Below, piece after piece: positions 25,101-34,100 of a stretch of DNA of 64,000 nucleotides. Position numbers and translations under genes: made by a program. The notes under the pieces are model-generated. The model saw only the letters and a program-made list of their open reading frames with translations. It was not told where the DNA came from and made no database searches. Source of the stretch: Carposina sasakii. Lineage: Eukaryota; Arthropoda; Insecta; Lepidoptera; Carposinidae. The stretch covers positions 11,904,001 to 11,968,000 of the forward strand of contig CP053154.1 of assembly GCA_014607495.2 (NCBI GenBank), given 5' to 3'. Position 1 is the first letter of the stretch. The number at the start of each line of letters is the position of its first letter.

Positions 25101-28100
25101 GATATTATCTGCTTGTGCTTGATTTCGGAGCTATCATATTTTGTATGCTGTAACACTGATAATTTACATAGTCACACACATCATTCAAAGGATCTATTTG
25201 GTGGAACGCCCTCTAGATAAGTGCTTACATGGACTGTCCCCCCCTAAATCCGCCTATGACCATTACTGTATGACCGCAGAGCAGGGTTCGAAATTATCAA
25301 GCTAAATATTTTTTGGGATAATTATCTGATAATTATCCGATAATTATCCTAGCTGATTTGTTAATTAACTTCTTGAAATTTTCTTTATTTAAATTATAAT
25401 CTATTTATCTCAAAGAGGGTCTCAGTTTTTCGGCATTATTAAATGAACAGCAAAAAATAATACAATTTAAATGAGAAAAATACAATTTAATTCAGAGTTT
25501 GTTTTTATGGCGTCAAAAAAGTAAGAAAGTACGTAAAAAAAAGAGAAATTCCTGAAATTCACACTTCTCTTGTTAGTCAAAGGTTTTTTTGTTATGTAGA
25601 GCGCGTTTGGATACGTAAATAAACTTAGATTATTTTAGTGTTTCATTTTTATAATTATCAAAGATAATTATCAAGGTATATAATTATCACTTCGAACCCT
25701 GCCGCAGAGCGACGAGGATCCGATTTCCCGACCGAGCAGCGTGCAGGCGACGCGCCGGCGCAGGCAGAGCGTGCACGACCTGCACCGCAGCACGCTCACA
25801 CACACGCCGCCCTGTGAGTACACACACACACACACACACACCGGCACTTATACTTACTCCAAACATACCCTTTGTCTCACGCACATAAGTAGGACACCTG
25901 TTTTGGAAGTCATCAGCGCATAGATAGAGCATTGTGAGATCATATAGACTAGCAGTGTCATTATTTTCTGGCTTCTGCACTCATAGTGATTGTCCAATCA
26001 CTATCTAATTCGATCTCTTCTCTCCTGATTACTTAACTGCAAAGCCACGCTACAGTTAAAATAGTGACGGCGTTATTGCGCGGCGCTAGTGCGAGGCGTC
26101 CTTCCACGCCCCGTCTACTCACACTCACACATTTCGCGTTGCTGCTTCTACAAGTATGTAATCAGCCTACCGCGGCCTGCATCCAGGCCAATTCCAGATT
26201 CCAGACGATACGATATCCACGTTGCGTGGTCATGCTAGGGGGGCAGATGTTGAAGTTTATCGTTTATTTTATTATTTTTTTAAATACTTTCAACAGTGTC
26301 GGGAAGCAAATTGGTGGATGAGATACAAAAACTGAAATCGGCCGAGTCGTCTGTGTGTAACACTTCAGACAGGTAAATATGGGTTTGTTTTAAATTGTGT
26401 TGTATATAGTTTTAAGATCTTTTAACTGAATAAATAAAGAATTAGACAAGCACCTGAAACCGGCAAGCTTGTACGAAGAACATAATAAATGTGGACGTGG
26501 TGAGAGGTATGTTTGGAACGCACTAAATGGAGATCTGTAGTCTCTGTCTACTCCTATGGGAAATAGGCGCGAGGTTATCTATACATATAATAAAAATGTA
26601 ATCGATGTCTGTACATGGAAGATATATGAGAAAAAATATAGGAGACCTTTATCAACGCAATAGAACCCAAAACGATGATTTTTGAAATTTTTGTCTGTTT
26701 GTCTGTGCGTTTGTGCACGCTAATCTCAGAAACGGCTGAACCGATTTCGATGCAGTTTTCAGGAATATATTGTGACAGGTCCCACTTAATATACAGGCTA
26801 TTTTTTATCCCGGGATAATTTTGACATTTTGCTTTTTCTGTAGTCCACGCGGACGGAGTCGCGGGCGTCCACTAGTGTATAAATAAATAAATAAAATAAT
26901 TATTATAGATAACATAATTTCTTGAATTAAAAAAAAAACTTCATATTATTGATCGACGACGTCTATCACAGACGACATCTCTTTCTGTTCATGATGATAG
27001 ATTAAGATGGCATCTGAAATCAGACACGTAGGCTTTTTATGTATCTTATAAACGCAATGCGATACTAAGAATTATTACATAGCTGCTATTACGAAAGCAC
27101 TTATTATGATGTTAATAAATTGATCTACAATGTTTCCCCAATACCTGTGGCATCCTCTGGATTATTGACTTGATTGTTTTTTCCATATAGAAAACATTAC
27201 CTATTTGTTTCCTCAACAGCGAAATATCAATCCTCAGAGAGCGTCTGAGCGCCTGCCAGCAAGAGTTGGAGGAATTAAAGGAAAAATACAAGGAGCTGGA
27301 CGAAGAGTGTGAGACGTGTGCGCAGTACCTGCGGGAAAGAGACGACCATTGCGCGAGGTTGTTGCAGGAGAGGAGAGAGTTGCAGGTACGGTTCACCACG
27401 AAATATATATATATATACTAGCTGTTGCTCGCGGCTCCGCTCGCGTGGATGTTACTTATTGCGTCGAAGGGGTATAAAAAATAGTTTACGACCTACCTAG
27501 ACCTACCGAATGTGTACATATAATATTTATAAAAATCTGTCAAGCCGTTTCGGAGGAGTTTGAACACGCGAATCTTTTATATTAGATAGTCCCGTCCATT
27601 AATCACGTGATGTTTTTTTTTAGCATTTTTCAAATGTCTAGCTAGACATAAAAGTTGCAAAATCGCGCGTTTGACGAAAAAATAAATACACATGATATCT
27701 TACTACACCCCCCTTACCCTTGTGACATTTCGTGGTTATCACAGATATATAAAAATATATAAGTACAATATGTGTTAATGTCCACATTTTGATAATGTTC
27801 TCATGTTATGAATTGGAAAATCTGTGTTTATTACCTCGCCAGGGTGGAATTTGCTATCTTATGTATGACTTAGGTCAAGTACCTAAGTCAAATTTGGCGG
27901 AAAATCCTACAATACTTACTTGTATAATATCTTAATCGTACTTGACGATTTGTATACTAGGGCTTCAAAGTACGTCCATCAATTCGTACCAGGGCTAATA
28001 GTCCGGGAGGTAGCGTTGCATTTTACAAAATCATTTCTGGTCGATTGATTAATGTCATAACGTACTTTTCATGGATAGTCATTGAGTAACTCGAACGTCA

Positions 28101-31100
28101 GCAGCTCCAGTAAGGGTGGGGAGAGAATTTCAAGTATGTCAAAAAAAATAAAAAATAAATTATTTCTGTTCGTCCGAAAATTTGCATATCAGTAGTTTTA
28201 ACAATAATAATAATTATAGAAACCGTCAGCTGTGAAGAAAATGGCGGGTTGTACGTCAGCAGGTTATATATACCTATATTAAAAATAATTATTTTCATTT
28301 CATTTCCGGTCGAATGAAACTGATACAGGTTATTCTTTATGCTATAAAAATGATAAAAAAAAGCGTCAGCAGATCTATCGATAGGGGTAAAATCGTCAGC
28401 AAGGGGATTATATGTGCCGAGCAGGTATTCAATCCGAGTATGCATTAACCATCTATATTATTCAACTGACGACCTTCTCCCTGTCAATTACTCTGCTGAT
28501 TCTTTTCTTCATTATATACATTGTTCAAATTATGCTTACGATCAATTTTCAAGCGACCTGAAATCAATTTGATTATAAAAATTCTCATTTTTTAGTCCAG
28601 TCAAATTAGCTACAAAAATAGGGGTAAGGTTACATTAATTCGCACCTTGCTAAAAATTTGCATGAATGTTGGGAACACCATTACATACAATTTGTCAATT
28701 ATCCACATCAATCCAATGTGTGGAAAATTTTTTATTGAAGGTCAAATGTTGCAAAAATCGGTTTTTGAGTTTTCCAGCTAAACGGTAAGTTCTATCATGA
28801 AAATAGGTGAGACAAAAATTATTCATCATCCAATTATCTACAAAAATTGTTCATACACTTTTTTTCCTAAGAATCGCCATTTCGGAGATATAGCGATGCA
28901 AAATGTTGAAAAAGTTGTGTTATTCATAATATGCACACGTTTCCGCGCCACCCGTGAGGTAGTGTACATGACGCGTTTTTTTTTTACGTGGTTTCCCCGG
29001 TAGGCCTATTCCACGATCTATTGTGGTTCTGTTGAGTTAAAAAAACTATTTTATTAAATTTAAAATGGTACTATAGTAAATGACAAGAGCGGTGTAAGTA
29101 ATGAGTAAATTGAAAAAATTATTCGTCTGATAGATACTCGTTTAATGGAACATAATCCATACTGTCTTGCACTTCTTCTCCTTCTTCTTCTTCTTCTTCT
29201 TCTTCCTGCTGGGTACAAATAAATTGTTCAAAGAGCGATGCATCAGATGTCTCCTCGCCTATATCGTAAGAATCCTCTTCTTCTGGCGATTGAACATTGG
29301 AGCACGATTGGCCTCGACAACTGATACATGCTAATGAACAAAACAACCCAACTTTTTTACAGCCGCATTTAGCATTACACCCCGTTTTGCAATTGCAAAA
29401 AATTGAATTGAGGAGTTTTTCCGGTGCAGGAGGGAGTAGAGTCTGAACTGGTTCCAATATATTGTCAATTAACTTCCAACCCCAGTCTTCTGGGTTTAGT
29501 TTATTACCGAGCCATACTTGAACTTGATAATATACCCGAAATAGATGTTGATAAGCAGAAGCAGAGGTTGGAGGAAGACAAGCTAATTGTACTTGTTTTT
29601 TTTTATGCGTATTTTTTGCAAAAGATAAGTATCGAAACTTATCTAAGCACGTAATTTTTTTTGGAGCTCCGTAAACGGAAAGAAGAAAGCGAATTCCGTT
29701 GGTGATTACAGCTTGTGGAGTAGAGGTACTTTCTTTGAAAACGTCAGCACAATCAACTAAATCTTGTCTCTCAAACAATTTCAAAACTGATTTTTTACCT
29801 CTCCTGAAAAATGCTGATGTCGTGTCGCAACCAGTTACTGCATGTAGAAATAAGATATGATTTTGGCATTTTGAAAAAGCAGATAAACTCTTGGATGAAT
29901 ATATTTTTGATTGTTGTTCAGCTTTCCCAGGTTTTAAAAAATAAATAATTTTTTCGGTTGGCGTTCGAGCAGTAAGTAATACCAACAAATCAACATCTTC
30001 ACCAACAACAATAGTTGGATTTGTCGAGTTAAATTGTTCTATTGCTGTTTCAACTATCAGGACATCAGCATCATTATCAGCTTGCGCCGAACGCCAACCG
30101 AAAAAATTATTTATTTTTTAAAACCTGGGAAAGCTGAACAACAATCAAAAATATATTCATCCAAGAGTTTATCTGCTTTTTCAAAATGCCAAAATCATAT
30201 CTTATTTCTACATGCAGTAACTGGTTGCGACACGACATCAGCATTTTTCAGGAGAGGTAAAAAATCAGTTTTGAAATTGTTTGAGAGACAAGATTTAGTT
30301 GATTGTGCTGACGTTTTCAAAGAAAGTACCTCTACTCCACAAGCTGTAATCACCAACGGAATTCGCTTTCTTCTTTCCGTTTACGGAGCTCCAAAAAAAA
30401 TTACGTGCTTAGATAAGTTTCGATACTTATCTTTTGCAAAAAATACGCATAAAAAAAAACAAGTACAATTAGCTTGTCTTCCTCCAACCTCTGCTTCTGC
30501 TTATCAACATCTATTTCGGGTATATTATCAAGTTCAAGTATGGCTCGGTAATAAACTAAACCCAGAAGACTGGGGTTGGAAGTTAATTGACAATATATTG
30601 GAACCAGTTCAGACTCTACTCCCTCCTGCACCGGAAAAACTCCTCAATTCAATTTTTTGCAATTGCAAAACGGGGTGTAATGCTAAATGCGGCTGTAAAA
30701 AAGTTGGGTTGTTTTGTTCATTAGCATGTATCAGTTGTCGAGGCCAATCGTGCTCCAATGTTCAATCGCCAGAAGAAGAGGATTCTTACGATATAGGCGA
30801 GGAGACATCTGATGCATCGCTCTTTGAACAATTTATTTGTACCCAGCAGGAAGAAGAAGAAGAAGAAGAAGAAGGAGAAGAAGTGCAAGACAGTATGGAT
30901 TATGTTCCATTAAACGAGTATCTATCAGACGAATAATTTTTTCAATTTACTCATTACTTACACCGCTCTTGTCATTTACTATAGTACCATTTTAAATTTA
31001 ATAAAATAGTTTTTTAACTCAACAGAACCACAATAGATCGTGGAATAGGCCTACCGGGGAAACCACGTAAAAAAATCGCGTCATGTACACTACCTCACGG

Positions 31101-34100
31101 GTGGCGCGGAAACGTGTGCATATTATGAATAACACAACTTTTTCAACATTTTGCATCGCTATATCTCCGAAATGGCGATTCTTAGGAAAAAAAGTGTATG
31201 AACAATTTTTGTAGATAATTGGATGATGAATAATTTTTGTCTCACCTATTTTCATGATAGAACTTACCGTTTAGCTGGAAAACTCAAAAAACCGATTTTT
31301 GCAACATTTGACCTTCAATAAAAAATTTTCCACACATTGGATTGATGTGGATAATTGACAAATTGTATGTAATGGTGTTCCCAACATTCATGCAAATTTT
31401 TAGCAAGGTGCGAATTAATGTAACCTTACCCCTATTTTTGTAGCTAATTTGACTGGACTAAAAAATGAGAATTTTTATAATCAAATTGATTTCAGGTCGC
31501 TTGAAAATTGATCGTAAGCATAATTTGAACAATGTATATAATGAAGAAAAGAATCAGCAGAGTAATTGACAGGGAGAAGGTCGTCAGTTGAATAATATAG
31601 ATGGTTAATGCATACTCGGATTGAATACCTGCTCGGCACATATAATCCCCTTGCTGACGATTTTACCCCTATCGATAGATCTGCTGACGCTTTTTTTTAT
31701 CATTTTTATAGCATAAAGAATAACCTGTATCAGTTTCATTCGACCGGAAATGAAATGAAAATAATTATTTTTAATATAGGTATATATAACCTGCTGACGT
31801 ACAACCCGCCATTTTCTTCACAGCTGACGGTTTCTATAATTATTATTATTGTTAAAACTACTGATGTGCAAATTTTCGGACGAACAGAAATAATTTTTGG
31901 ATTTTTTTTTTTTGACATACTTGAAATTCTCCCCACTCGCCCACCCTGAGTGCGCCTGCTGACGCTCAATTCAATTGATGTCCTCATCTAAACTATCAAT
32001 TGCACTCAAAATCGATCGGCCTAAAATCACCATCAAAAATGCAACGCTACCTCCCGGACTATAAAAACCAGGTTTCCAGATACTTTAAAGTATTTTTTAA
32101 CTACGTAGGAAATTAATCCTTATTGTGACTGTAATAAGGAACATTATAGCGAATGGACAGCGAAATACTTTAAATACTTCATTCTCTTGTGTACCATACT
32201 TGTTGTTGGAAGTTTTAATTACAGTATGTACCTACCTATATGTATGAATGTACCAAAAAAGAGTTTCACAGTATACAGCACGTCCACGAGACTTCCTACT
32301 CCTGCACACTTTTGTAGGTCCATACCGGGTACAGCTCCTGCGACGTCAGCAGAAGCGGGTATAGCACATCCTTTAAACTGCCCACTTTTGCACACTTTTG
32401 GAGGTCCAAAACGGGGACAGCACCGGCGCCGTCAGCAGAAGCGAGCACAGCACATCCATTAGACTGCCCACTTTTGCACACTTTTGGAGGTCCAAATCGG
32501 GTACAGCTCCGGCGCTGTCAGCAGCAGCGGGCACAGTATTTCCATTAGACTGCCTACTTTTGCACACTTTTGAAACTCCCGCGCCGCAGCTTTGGCGCTG
32601 TCAGCAGGAGCTTGCTCACGTATAGTCGTGCTTCTTCGTATATCGTCCGCTATAGAAAATATGTACTGAAAACAAACAACTTGTACCAAGTTGTTAATAA
32701 GGTTTTTATAGAAATATTATCCTAGACCTAGATCCTTTTCTTAGACATAAAGAACATAATCGTGCTACAAAATAAATACCTTTATTAAATATAGTGGACG
32801 CCCGCGACTCCGTCCGCGTGGACTACAGAAAAAATAAAAAGTAGCCTATATGTTAAGTGTAAAAAGTAGCCTATATGTTATCGCGGTTGTCGTAAAAAAT
32901 TAATTCACGTTTGTCCCCTTCCCGTGGGAATTTCGGGAAATCCGTTCCCAGTGCTTCCTCGGGGTCCCAAATAAACATATATGCTCAACTTCAGATTCAC
33001 ATGTTTAACCGTTTTCGTAAAAAATAAATAATTCCCGTTGGTCTCCTTCCCGTGGGAATTTCGGGAAATCCGTTCTAGTGTTTCCTCGCAGTCCCTAATG
33101 AACATATATGCCCAATTTCAGCTTCATATGTATAGCGGTTTTCGTAAAAACTATGAATTCCCGTTTGTCCCCTTCCCGTGGGAATTTCGGGAAATCCGTT
33201 TTTAGTCCTCCCTCGCTGTCCCCAATGAACATATATGCCCGATTTCAGCTTCATATGTATAGCGGTTTTCGTAAAAAACTATGAATTCCCGTTTGTCCCC
33301 TTCCCGTGGGAATTTCGGGAAATCCGTTTTTAGTCCTCCCTCGCTGTCCCCAATGAACATATATGCCCGATTTCAGCTTCATATGTATAGCGGTTTTCGT
33401 AAAAAATATAGAATTCCCGTTGGTCGCCTTCCCGTGGGAATATCGGGAAATTCTTATAGCCTATGTTCATCCAGGTCCAATAAGGATTCTAACGGTGAAA
33501 GAATTTTTTAAATCGGTCCAGTAGTTTTTGAGCCTATTCATTACAACCAAACAAACAAAGTTTTCCTCTTTATAATATTAGTGTAGAAATACCTTCAAGT
33601 ATTCCACGGGTTTCCGGGCGCCGATGCCTAGGTACTAAAGTATTTCAGAGAAAATAATCCTTATTTCAATAAGGCTGCGCGTTATAATGCCGCTTGCAAA
33701 AAAAGACTTTTTTACTTTGAAAGTATTTTCTTTCTCATAGCGCGATTATACACCTTAATAGATATAGCCTAAGGTTTAATTTTGGATTCAAACTATCACT
33801 ACGATACTTGCAAGGCAAATACCTTTAAAGTCTTCCGCGTATTTCGGCCCGTACCTGGTTTACGTACTTCCAAGTAAAAACCTGGTTTTAAAACCAGGTC
33901 TTGTAAATACGCACCATCCCTATACTACAATATTATGTTAAAACGGTGTCTAACTAAATAGCTGATGTATGTACGTATTACAGCAAGAAGTGTCGGGACT
34001 ACAGGACAAGCTACGCGCAGTAAGGAGCCAGGGGGAACCCCCGCTCAAATATACTAATGTTGCCGTCAACACTGATGAAGGTAAACTGTATACTATGGCT

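Larger units (their letters stand above)
27999..32061. mobile_element. 4.06-kb near-palindromic transposable element of unassigned type
   Basis: Two inverted arms of about 1.97 kb (27999-29967 and 30088-32061) are separated by 120 bp. The ends are inverted TAGTCCGGGAGGTAGCGTTG; a possible 3-bp target duplication TAA flanks both. Just inside the ends the arms diverge for about 100 bp, then become almost identical. Short CGTCAGC motifs recur near both ends as subterminal repeats. Each arm holds the same 3'-terminal fragment of a protein gene, pointing outward. Scattered arm-to-arm differences (for example in the A/T-run near 28145 versus 31905) argue against a copying artefact. It occupies kinesin intron 21. 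Confidence 0.85.

Noticed and set aside
32187..32689. Overlapping open frames on both strands as small genes
   Set aside because: They follow the 86-bp tandem repeat and have no domain, start context or splice logic.
32881..33480. CRISPR array
   Set aside because: The regular spacing comes from whole 128-bp units repeating, spacers included. There is no unique spacer sequence and the context is eukaryotic introns.
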